64,000 nucleotides of DNA from Cellulomonas sp. RIT-PI-Y. GTDB lineage: Bacteria; Actinomycetota; Actinomycetes; Actinomycetales; Cellulomonadaceae. The notes beneath the pieces are model-generated. The model did not search any database. It saw nothing but the letters and a program-made list of their open reading frames with translations, and was not told the DNA's origin. Location of the stretch: NCBI RefSeq assembly GCF_025642745.1, contig NZ_JANZKP010000003.1:1-64000 (forward strand), given 5' to 3'. Made by a program: the position numbers and the translations under genes. This document shows, piece by piece, positions 54,059 through 60,825 of the stretch (its first letter is position 1; each line of letters starts with the position of its first letter).

Positions 54059-54942
54059 CGGACACCTCCCCGCAGTTCGCCGGCCAGGGTGCGGCCGAGC
54101 ACGATCAGTTTGCGCGGGGTGCTGACCCGCACCCGGCGTTCCAGCACCCGTTCCGGCGGCAACGCCGCCAGCTGGGTCAGCAGTCGGTCATACAGCCCCA
54201 GGGTCACCGCGACCGCGGCGCGGGGTCGCGGTGGGAGGGCGGGCAGCGCCTGGCGCGCCCGGTCCACATCCGCCCCGATCTCGGCCAGGATCGCCACGTA
54301 CTGCCGGTCGTCGGGTCCGTTGTCGCCGACCCCGGGGAAGTAGCGCCGGCCGAGCTCGCCGGTGTCGGCCGCCAGGTCCCGCAGGAAGTTCACCTTCTGG
54401 AACGCCGCGCCCAGCGCCCGTGCCCCCGCCACCGTCGCCGGATCGGCCCGGCGCACCGGGTCACCCGGCCGCCGGTCGGCGTTGAGGAACACGGCCAGGC
54501 ACATCAGACCGACCACCTCGGCCGAGCCGTAGATGTAGCGCCGGTACGACTCCTCGTCGTGCACCGTCACGGTGAGGTCGGCGCGCATCGAGGCGAAGAA
54601 CGGGTCGACCAGCTCGGCGTCGATCCCGACCCGGCGGGCGGTCCGGGCGAAGGCGTGCACCACCAGGTTCGTCGACCAGCCGGTCACCGACGCGCGTGCC
54701 ACCTGCCGTTCCAGCTCGTCCAGGGCCTCGGCGGCATCGGCACCACCACGGGTGTCGACCACCTCGTCGGCGACCCGGACCAGGGCGTAGACCGCCTCGA
54801 TGTCCCGGCGCTGCCGCGGCGGCAGCACCCGGGTGCCGAGCCCGAAGGAGGTGGAGTACCCGGCGAGCACGTCGTGACAGGTCCGGGCGGCCGTGCGGTG
54901 GTACAGCGCCAGGGCGTGCGCGCGGGCGGACTCCTCGCTCAC
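54055..54942 (-). CDS. crtB: Phytoene synthase
   Basis: Condenses two geranylgeranyl diphosphates to phytoene. 295 residues, with DEVVD in the first aspartate motif (ALVRVADEVVD) and RDLAAD in the second (VNFLRDLAAD). STSFGLGTRVLPPRQR near the N-terminus is typical. The start is a GTG overlapping the crtE stop as GTGA. Confidence 0.95.
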   Translation of the reverse strand: MSEESARAHALALYHRTAARTCHDVLAGYSTSFGLGTRVLPPRQRRDIEAVYALVRVADEVVDTRGGADAAEALDELERQVARASVTGWSTNLVVHAFARTARRVGIDAELVDPFFASMRADLTVTVHDEESYRRYIYGSAEVVGLMCLAVFLNADRRPGDPVRRADPATVAGARALGAAFQKVNFLRDLAADTGELGRRYFPGVGDNGPDDRQYVAILAEIGADVDRARQALPALPPRPRAAVAVTLGLYDRLLTQLAALPPERVLERRVRVSTPRKLIVLGRTLAGELRGGVR

Positions 54943-56039
54943 GCGGTCAGCATCCGGGTCAGACCGGTCAGGTAGCCGGCCAGCTCCTCCGGCACCCCGG
55001 ACCCCACGGCGGCCCGGGCCCGGTCGACGGCCGCGGCGCGGACCGCGCGTGCCTGGTCCAGCGCACCGCAGTCCCGGATCACCGTGCGCAGCTCCGCGGC
55101 GCCGGCCTCGTCCAGGTCCGCTCGGCCCAGATGCCGGTCCAGCACCCGTCGCCCCGTGGCGTCGGCCCGCAGGCAGGCCAGCCGGAGCAGCTCGGTGCGC
55201 TTGCCCTCCCGCAGGTCGCTGAGAGCCGACTTGCCGGTCACCGCCGGATCGCCGAAGACGCCCAGCTCGTCGTCGAGCAGCTGGAATGCCACCCCGAAGG
55301 CGGTGCCGTACCGGTCCAGGACCCCCAGGACGACGTCGTCCGCACCGGCCAGCAGCGCCCCCACGGTCAGCGGGGTGCAGCAGGAGTAGACCGCGGTCTT
55401 GAGCTCGGCGACCCGGAGTGCGTCGACCTCGGCGGGGCCGGAGAGCGCACCGGTCACGTCCAGCAGCTCGCCCGCGACGGTGGTGTCCACCGAGTCGGTC
55501 ATGGTCCGCAGCACCCGCAGCGCGATCTCCGGCGGCACCGGCGCGGAGGCGACCAGCCCGAAGGCGGCGGCCAGCGCCACATCGCCGCCGAGCACCCCGA
55601 CCGCCAGCACCTGGTCGTCCGCGGCCCGCCCGGTGATCCCCGCACCGGTCAGTCGGTGCCGGGCCGTGCCGGTCACGTTCGGCCGTCCGCGCCGGGTCTC
55701 GTCGTGGTCGAGCAGGTCGTCGTGCACCAGCATCGCCGTGTGCAGCAGCTCCTGGGCGGCGGCGACCGGAGCGGCCGCGTGCGGGTCCGTCCCGCCGAGT
55801 CCGAGGTAGGCGGCGAGGGTCAGCCGGGGCCGCATCAGCCGACCGCCGATCTGGTCGCCGAGCGAGCGCCAGAGGGCGGCGTGCACCGGTGCGAGGTCCC
55901 GGGCCCGGGCGCGACGACGGGCGACCTGGTCGGTGAGCTCGGTCCGCACCAGGTCCAGCGCGCCGTCGACGCGGAGGTCGAGCTCCGCGGCGTCCGTCGT
56001 CATCCGCAGACCGACCGGGGGCGTGTCGATGCGGTACAT
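54939..56039 (-). CDS. crtE: Geranylgeranyl diphosphate synthase
   Basis: Makes the C20 precursor for carotenoids from C5 units supplied by the MEP pathway (ispD/ispF in this window). 366 residues; the first Asp-rich motif is VHDDLLDHDE and the second LLDDELGVFGD. The ATG is 7 nt after AGGAGG. It heads the six-gene crt operon and a palindromic operator overlaps its -10 box. Confidence 0.95.
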   Translation of the reverse strand: MYRIDTPPVGLRMTTDAAELDLRVDGALDLVRTELTDQVARRRARARDLAPVHAALWRSLGDQIGGRLMRPRLTLAAYLGLGGTDPHAAAPVAAAQELLHTAMLVHDDLLDHDETRRGRPNVTGTARHRLTGAGITGRAADDQVLAVGVLGGDVALAAAFGLVASAPVPPEIALRVLRTMTDSVDTTVAGELLDVTGALSGPAEVDALRVAELKTAVYSCCTPLTVGALLAGADDVVLGVLDRYGTAFGVAFQLLDDELGVFGDPAVTGKSALSDLREGKRTELLRLACLRADATGRRVLDRHLGRADLDEAGAAELRTVIRDCGALDQARAVRAAAVDRARAAVGSGVPEELAGYLTGLTRMLTA

Positions 56040-56063
56040 GGGCGGCCTCCTGCAAATCCGGCT

Positions 56064-56085
56064 GATCCTCAGCCTACTGAGCATC
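56064..56085. promoter_or_regulatory. Probable crt-operon operator overlapping the -10 box
   Basis: Inverted repeat GATCCTCAG-CCTA-CTGAGCATC (8 of 9 positions). The minus-strand TAGGCT -10 box (56076-56071) lies in its centre, about 32 nt upstream of crtE, so a bound repressor would block transcription. In Corynebacterium a MarR-type protein (CrtR) regulates this operon; none is adjacent here. Confidence 0.6.
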
Positions 56086-56205
56086 GGGGGTCCCGCCAGT
56101 TCGGCCGGGCTCCCCGCACTCTCTCTCAGGATCGCCCGCCGCACGAGCGGAATCGTTAACCGGACATAAACCACCGGGTTCGAACACAAAACACCATCAC
56201 TGCGC

Positions 56206-56211
56206 TAGGCT
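56206..56211 (+). promoter_or_regulatory. -10 box of galE (leaderless)
   Basis: TAGGCT 6 nt before the ATG. No ribosome-binding site is present. Confidence 0.55.
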
Positions 56212-56217
56212 GACGTC

Positions 56218-57177
56218 ATGACGTGGATGGTGACGGGTGGAGCCGGGTACATCGGATCGCACGTGGTGCGGGCGTTCCAGGAGGTGGGGATCCCGACCGT
56301 GGTGCTGGACGATCTCTCCTCCGGCCACGAGGAGTTCGTTCCGGCGGGCGTCCCCCTGGTCCGCGGCTCCGTCCTGGACACCGCCCTGGTCGCCGACACC
56401 CTCCGCGGCCACCGGGTCACCGGCGTGGTGCACCTGGCGGGGTTCAAGTACGCCGGGGTGAGCGTCCAGCGCCCACTGCACACCTACGAGCAGAACGTCA
56501 CCGGCACCGCCCACCTGCTGGCGGCCATGGCCGAGGCCGACGTGACCCGGATCGTGTTCTCCTCCTCCGCGGCGGTGTACGGCACCCCCGACGTCGACCT
56601 GGTCACCGAGGACACCCCCACCGCTCCCGAGTCGCCCTACGGCGAGTCCAAGCTGATCGGCGAGTGGCTGCTGCGGGACCAGGCCGCGGCGACCGAGCTG
56701 CACCACACCTCGCTGCGCTACTTCAACGTGGTCGGCTCCGGCACCCCCGAGCTGGCCGACACCAGCCCGCACAACCTGTTCCCGTTGGTGCTGGACGCCC
56801 TCGCCGAGGGACGCACCCCCCGGATCAACGGCGACGACTACTCCACCCCGGACGGCACCTGCGTGCGCGACTACGTGCACGTCGCCGACCTGGCGACGTC
56901 CCACGTGGCCGCCGCCCGGGCACTGACCGAGGGCCGCGAGCTGCGCCGGGTCTACAACCTGGGCTCCGGCGACGGCGTCTCGGTGCGGGAGATCATGACC
57001 GCGATGGCGGCGGGCACCGGGATCGACTTCGAGCCGGAGGTCGCCCCGCGTCGAGCCGGTGACCCGGCACGGATCGTCGCCTCCGGCGAGGCGGCCGCCC
57101 GCGACCTGGACTGGCGGATGCGGCACAGCCTGACCGAGATGGTGTCCAGCGCCTGGCAGGCCCGTCAGGCGCGCTGA
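56218..57177 (+). CDS. galE: UDP-glucose 4-epimerase
   Basis: Interconverts UDP-glucose and UDP-galactose for galactose use and cell-wall sugars. It is an extended SDR of 319 residues: NAD loop TGGAGYIGSH (6-15), FSSSAAVYG with the catalytic serine, and SPYGESKL as YxxxK. RYFNVVGSG and YNLGSGDGVSVRE complete the family signature. Its last 13 bases overlap the converging LLM gene. Confidence 0.93.
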   Translation: MTWMVTGGAGYIGSHVVRAFQEVGIPTVVLDDLSSGHEEFVPAGVPLVRGSVLDTALVADTLRGHRVTGVVHLAGFKYAGVSVQRPLHTYEQNVTGTAHLLAAMAEADVTRIVFSSSAAVYGTPDVDLVTEDTPTAPESPYGESKLIGEWLLRDQAAATELHHTSLRYFNVVGSGTPELADTSPHNLFPLVLDALAEGRTPRINGDDYSTPDGTCVRDYVHVADLATSHVAAARALTEGRELRRVYNLGSGDGVSVREIMTAMAAGTGIDFEPEVAPRRAGDPARIVASGEAAARDLDWRMRHSLTEMVSSAWQARQAR

Positions 57178-58049
57178 AGCCGGGACAGCCCCTCCGCCAT
57201 CACGTCCTCGGAGCCGGCGTAGATCCCGGATTCGCGCGGCCAGTGCACCACCACGTCGCCGAACCCGAGCGCGGCGGCGCGCTCGACGCCCTCGACCAGC
57301 AGGTCGGCGGACTCCAGGGAGTAGCGCGGTGCGCCGTCCAGGTTCAGGTACATCGGCGGGACCGGGCCGATCGGCTCGGCGATCTCACGCATCCGCTCGA
57401 CCATCGCCGCCAGGCCCGTCCACCAGGACTCCTGGTCACCGTCCTCACCGGGCGCGAACGTCGGACCGTAGGTGGCCCAGCCCTGCCCGTACCGCGCGGC
57501 CAGGGTCATCGCCCGCGGGCCGTTGGCGGCCACGATGAACGGGGTCCGGGGCGTGGCCAGGGTCCCCGGGATCATCCGGGCCTGGTGCGCGGTGTAGAAC
57601 TCGCCCTCGTGGTCGGTCACCGGCTGGGTGAGCAGCCGGTCCAGCAGCGGCACGAACTCCTCGAACCGCCGGGTGCGCTCACCCCGGCTCGGCGCGGGTC
57701 CGGTCACCGAGGCGTCGAAGCCCTCCCCGCCCGCACCCAGCCCGAGCAGGAACCGGCCGCCCGCGATGTCGTCCAGGCCCATCACGTCCTTCGCGAACGG
57801 CACCGGGTGCCGGAAGTTCGGCGACGCGACCCAGGTGCCGAGCTGGATCCGCTCGGTGACCGCGGCCGCGGCGGCCAGCAGCGGCACGGTGGCGAACCAC
57901 GGCTCGTCGGCCAGCGACCGCCAGGCCAGATGGTCGTAGGTCCACGCGTGGTCGAAGCCGTACTCCTCCGCCCGCAGCCACTGCGACCGGGACTCGGTCC
58001 AGCGACGCTGAGGGAGGATGACGACGCCGAGGCGGGTGCGGGTGCTCAT
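57165..58049 (-). CDS. LLM-class (luciferase-like) flavin/F420 oxidoreductase
   Basis: 294-residue TIM-barrel oxidoreductase. The N-terminal LGVVILPQRRW strand, FDHAWTYDHLAW (His of the cofactor site), GTWVASPNFRHPVPFAKDVM and GRFLLGLGAGGEG are typical. The cofactor could be F420 or FMN; the actinobacterial context favours F420. The ATG is 7 nt from TAGCCT. The 3' end overlaps galE by 13 bp on the other strand. Substrate unknown. Confidence 0.86.
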   Translation of the reverse strand: MSTRTRLGVVILPQRRWTESRSQWLRAEEYGFDHAWTYDHLAWRSLADEPWFATVPLLAAAAAVTERIQLGTWVASPNFRHPVPFAKDVMGLDDIAGGRFLLGLGAGGEGFDASVTGPAPSRGERTRRFEEFVPLLDRLLTQPVTDHEGEFYTAHQARMIPGTLATPRTPFIVAANGPRAMTLAARYGQGWATYGPTFAPGEDGDQESWWTGLAAMVERMREIAEPIGPVPPMYLNLDGAPRYSLESADLLVEGVERAAALGFGDVVVHWPRESGIYAGSEDVMAEGLSRLQRA

Positions 58050-58056
58050 GGCCCCG

Positions 58057-58062
58057 AGGCTA
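58057..58062 (-). promoter_or_regulatory. -10 box of the LLM gene (leaderless)
   Basis: TAGCCT on the minus strand, 7 nt upstream of the ATG at 58049. Confidence 0.5.
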
Positions 58063-58413
58063 CGACCAGCCCAGCTCGTGCAGGCGCTCGTCGTCGATGC
58101 CGAAATGGTGGGCGATCTCGTGCACGACGGTGATCGCGACCTCCTCCACCACGTCCTCGCGGGTGTCGCAGATCGCCAGCGTGGGCCGGCGGAAGATCGT
58201 GATCCGGTCCGGCAGGGACCCGGCCGCCCAGAACCCGTCGCGCTCGGTCAACGGGGTGCCCTCGTACAGGCCCAGCAGCTCCGGCTCGTCGGCGGGAGCA
58301 TCGTCCTCGACCAGCACCACCACGTTGTCCATCTGGGCCGCGAGCTCCGGCGGCACCCGGTCCAGACCGTCCCCGACGGCCTGCTCGAATTCCTCGCGCG
58401 ACATCTCCACCAC
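58060..58413 (-). CDS. Small zincin-like metallopeptidase-family protein
   Basis: 117 residues. The zinc-binding motif is HEIAHHFGID, followed by the DDERLHELGW end, typical of the minimal metallopeptidase (DUF1025-type) family. It is cytoplasmic, with no signal. Several in-frame starts (GTG, GTG, ATG) lie within ten bases; the first GTG is given, and none has a clear ribosome-binding site. Its stop overlaps the LLM -10 box. Natural substrate unknown. Confidence 0.85.
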   Translation of the reverse strand: MVEMSREEFEQAVGDGLDRVPPELAAQMDNVVVLVEDDAPADEPELLGLYEGTPLTERDGFWAAGSLPDRITIFRRPTLAICDTREDVVEEVAITVVHEIAHHFGIDDERLHELGWS

Positions 58414-58503
58414 GGGCCCATCATGGCCGATTTGGGAGTTCGGCTCCGGACCCCGTATGGTTCATCTCGGTCTGAAGACGCCTCGACGTCAGGGGCGCAT
58501 CTG

Positions 58504-58576
58504 GCCCCCATCGTCTAGCGGCCTAGGACCCCGCCCTTTCACGGCGGTAGCACGGGTTCGAATCCCGTTGGGGGTA
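58504..58576 (+). tRNA. tRNA-Glu(TTC)
   Basis: Acceptor GCCCCCA pairs with TGGGGGT, anticodon loop CTTTCAC (TTC), T-loop TTCGAAT. First of three tRNAs in a row; CCA not encoded. Confidence 0.96.
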
Positions 58577-58626
58577 CGGCGTGTGCATGTGGAATACTGT
58601 TGGTCAGCATCACGGTCTCACCACGA

Positions 58627-58700
58627 GGCCCCGTAGCGCAGTTGGTTAGCGCGCCGCCCTGTCACGGCGGAGGTCGCGGGTTCAAGTCCCGTCGGGGTCG
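58627..58700 (+). tRNA. tRNA-Asp(GTC)
   Basis: Acceptor GGCCCCG pairs with CGGGGTC, anticodon loop CTGTCAC (GTC), T-loop TTCAAGT. Discriminator G, as expected for tRNA-Asp. Confidence 0.96.
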
Positions 58701-58710
58701 CTCGGCACTC

Positions 58711-58735
58711 GCCGGTCGTTCTAGTGACGACCGGC
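58711..58735 (+). other. Hairpin between tRNA-Asp and tRNA-Phe
   Basis: GCCGGTCGT-7 nt-ACGACCGGC, an exact 9-bp stem in the spacer; could aid processing or partial termination. Confidence 0.5.
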
Positions 58736-58747
58736 GTCGTCGTTCAA

Positions 58748-58820
58748 GGCTCTGTAGCTCAGTTGGTAGAGCGTTCGACTGAAAATCGAAAGGTCACCGG
58801 ATCGACGCCGGTCGGAGCCA
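58748..58820 (+). tRNA. tRNA-Phe(GAA), T-loop with A54
   Basis: Acceptor GGCTCTG pairs with CGGAGCC, anticodon loop CTGAAAA (GAA), T-stem ACCGG/CCGGT. The T-loop reads ATCGACG, so position 54 is A instead of the near-universal T. Otherwise a complete cloverleaf; CCA not encoded. Confidence 0.95.
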
Positions 58821-58825
58821 CCTCG

Positions 58826-58861
58826 AGAAGCCCCGCATCACCTCGGTGATGCGGGGCTTCT
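58826..58861 (+). terminator. Terminator of the tRNA cluster
   Basis: AGAAGCCCCGCATCAC paired with GTGATGCGGGGCTTCT around a CTCG tetraloop, 5 nt past tRNA-Phe. Confidence 0.9.
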
Positions 58862-58993
58862 GCCGTTCCGCCACTCACCCGGCCCGATCGCGACACTCAT
58901 TCGACCTGGGATGACACCCGGACGTCGGACCTGGGGCATAACCTCCCCTCACACCGCGCGGGCCCGGGCCGCGCGATCTTCCCAGGGGCCGAG

Positions 58994-59341
58994 ATGTCGC
59001 AGCAGTCCACGCCTGGCGTGCCGAACCCATCCGCGCGCCGTGCGATCGGCGGGCTGCGGTCCGACGACTCCCCCACGGGCCCGATCCCGGTGGTCTTCCC
59101 GGTCACGGCCAAGCAGGCGGCCGCCGTGCGCGACTCGCTGACCGAGCGCCACCGCGCCGCCCGCGCCGCCGCGAGCGCCGGGCACTCCGACGCCGCCGTG
59201 CTGGCCGGTCAGACCGAGCAGGCGCTGCGCGAGGTCGAGCGCTACGTCGACCACGGCGGCGGCCTGTCGGACGGCCTGGTGGAACTCCTGGCCGACCTGG
59301 ACATCGTGCTGGTGCCGTTGCGGCAGGTCCGGACCGCCTGA
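58994..59341 (+). CDS. Hypothetical protein, 115 residues
   Basis: I do not recognise a family. The product is cytoplasmic, with a Ser/Pro-rich first 35 residues and then a predicted helical region (AAVRDSLTERHRAARAAASA, VERYVDHGGGLSDGLVELLA). Codon use matches the neighbours. The ATG has a weak GGCCGAG before it. It lies between the tRNA terminator and a converging MarR gene, probably transcribed alone. Confidence 0.6.
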   Translation: MSQQSTPGVPNPSARRAIGGLRSDDSPTGPIPVVFPVTAKQAAAVRDSLTERHRAARAAASAGHSDAAVLAGQTEQALREVERYVDHGGGLSDGLVELLADLDIVLVPLRQVRTA

Positions 59342-59353
59342 GCACGCCGGGGC

Positions 59354-59848
59354 TCAGCTCAGCCCGGCGACCGCCTCCTCGACCACCTGGCACGCGTCGC
59401 GGTCGGTGCCCAGCTCCCGGGCGCCCTGGGCCGCACGCCGCAGCAGTCCGCACAGCTGCGCACGCTCGTCGCCGTCGAGTCCGGCCAGCGCGTGGTCCTC
59501 GGCGTCGCCCACCACCGCCTCGCACTCGGCCAGTCGGCGCGTCCCCCGGTCGGTGAGCACCACCAGGCGCTGACGACGGTCCTGGGGGTTCGGGCGGCGT
59601 TCCACCAGGCCGTCGGCCACCAGATCGTCGATCAGGTAGGTCATCACCGTGCGGTCGATGCCGAGGTCCGCGGCCAGGGCCAGCTGGCTGGGGTGCTGTC
59701 CGGTGGAGACCGCGTGCAACACCTGGAAGCCTCGGAAGCCGTGCGGGAGGCTGTCCAGCGCGGACCCCAGCGCCACCTGGTAACCGCGCAGCAGTACCCC
59801 GAGCGACCAACCGAGGTCGGTGCGGCGGTCGGAGGTCTGCGGGTCCAT
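59354..59848 (-). CDS. MarR-family transcriptional regulator
   Basis: 164 residues with a winged helix at about 48-110 (LALAADLGIDRTVMTYLIDD and the wing RRPNPQDRRQRLVVLT). The ATG is 6 nt behind TACGAT, giving a leaderless start. It is divergent from the LLM gene, which it probably controls together with the downstream fusion gene. Confidence 0.88.
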   Translation of the reverse strand: MDPQTSDRRTDLGWSLGVLLRGYQVALGSALDSLPHGFRGFQVLHAVSTGQHPSQLALAADLGIDRTVMTYLIDDLVADGLVERRPNPQDRRQRLVVLTDRGTRRLAECEAVVGDAEDHALAGLDGDERAQLCGLLRRAAQGARELGTDRDACQVVEEAVAGLS

Positions 59849-59854
59849 CCGGGA

Positions 59855-59860
59855 ATCGTA
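59855..59860 (-). promoter_or_regulatory. -10 box of the MarR gene (leaderless)
   Basis: TACGAT on the minus strand, 6 nt upstream of the ATG. Confidence 0.5.
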
Positions 59861-59875
59861 GGCAGTGATCGCCGG

Positions 59876-59904
59876 TTGAGCCACTCGTCTGTGCTGCATA
59901 TGAT
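59876..59904 (+). promoter_or_regulatory. Promoter of the LLM/fusion-gene operon
   Basis: TTGAGC, 17 nt, TATGAT; the ATG follows 28 nt later after GGAGAG. It faces away from the MarR promoter. Confidence 0.65.
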
Positions 59905-59931
59905 CTGCGAACCCGCTTGTTTGGAGAGACG

Positions 59932-60825
59932 ATGACCGACTACGGACACGACCTGCTGTTCGGCACCTTCCTGACCCCGACCGCCGCCGCCCCCGAGCGG
60001 GTGGTGGCTCTGGCGCAGCAGACCGAGCAGGCCGGACTCGACCTCGTCACCTTCCAGGACCACCCCTACCAGCCCGGTTTCCTGGACACCTGGACCCTGC
60101 TGAGCTGGGTCGGTGCGGTCACCTCCACCGTGCGGATCGCCCCCAATGTCGCGAACCTGCCGCTGCGGCCCCCGGCGGTGCTGGCCCGGTCGGCGGCGAC
60201 CCTCGACCGGCTCACCGGCGGACGGGTGGAGCTCGGGCTCGGCTCGGGTGCGTTCTGGGACGCGATCGTCGCGATGGGCGGACCGCGGCGCACCGCCGGT
60301 CAGGGCGTGGACGCGCTGACCGAGGCCGTCGCCGTGATCCGGGCCCTGTGGGACACCGAGCAGACCGCGCGGCTGGACCTGCCCGGTGCGTACTACCCGG
60401 TGGCGGGCGCCAAGCGCGGACCCGCACCGGCGCACCCGATCGGCATCTGGCTCGGCGCGTACAAACCCCGGATGCTGCGGCTGACCGGCACCTCCGGCGA
60501 CGGCTGGCTGCCGTCGATGGGCTACCTGAAGAGCCTGGACGACCTGACCGAGGGCAACCGCCGGATCGACGACGCCGCGCAGGCCGCCGGACGACCGGTC
60601 ACCGCCGTGCGTCGGCTGCTCAACATCAACGGGCAGCTCACCAGCCGGGCAGGCGACGCCCTGCTGGTCGGGCCCCCGGAGCAGTGGGTGGAACAGCTCG
60701 CGGTGCTGGCCCTGCAGTACGGGATCAGCGGGTTCGTGCTGGCCGCGGACGATCCGACCCTGATCGCCGCGTACGGGCAGGAGATCGCCCCCGCCGTGCG
60801 CGCGCTGGTCGAGGCGGAGCGGTGA
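59932..60825 (+). CDS. LLM-class (luciferase-like) flavin/F420 oxidoreductase
   Basis: 297-residue barrel oxidoreductase. LLFGTFLTPTA begins strand 1, GLDLVTFQDHPYQPGFLDTW holds the cofactor-side His/Tyr loop, NVANLPLRPPAVLARSAATL and GGRVELGLGSGAF follow, and the C-terminal GPPEQWVEQLAVLA is typical. It overlaps the fusion gene by GTGA, so the two are translated together. It is the intact relative of the LLM half of that fusion. Substrate unknown. Confidence 0.88.
   Translation: MTDYGHDLLFGTFLTPTAAAPERVVALAQQTEQAGLDLVTFQDHPYQPGFLDTWTLLSWVGAVTSTVRIAPNVANLPLRPPAVLARSAATLDRLTGGRVELGLGSGAFWDAIVAMGGPRRTAGQGVDALTEAVAVIRALWDTEQTARLDLPGAYYPVAGAKRGPAPAHPIGIWLGAYKPRMLRLTGTSGDGWLPSMGYLKSLDDLTEGNRRIDDAAQAAGRPVTAVRRLLNINGQLTSRAGDALLVGPPEQWVEQLAVLALQYGISGFVLAADDPTLIAAYGQEIAPAVRALVEAER

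Noticed and set aside
58890-59112. Short antisense frame opposite the hypothetical protein
   Set aside because: No start signal or recognisable composition; the plus-strand frame has the better codon pattern.
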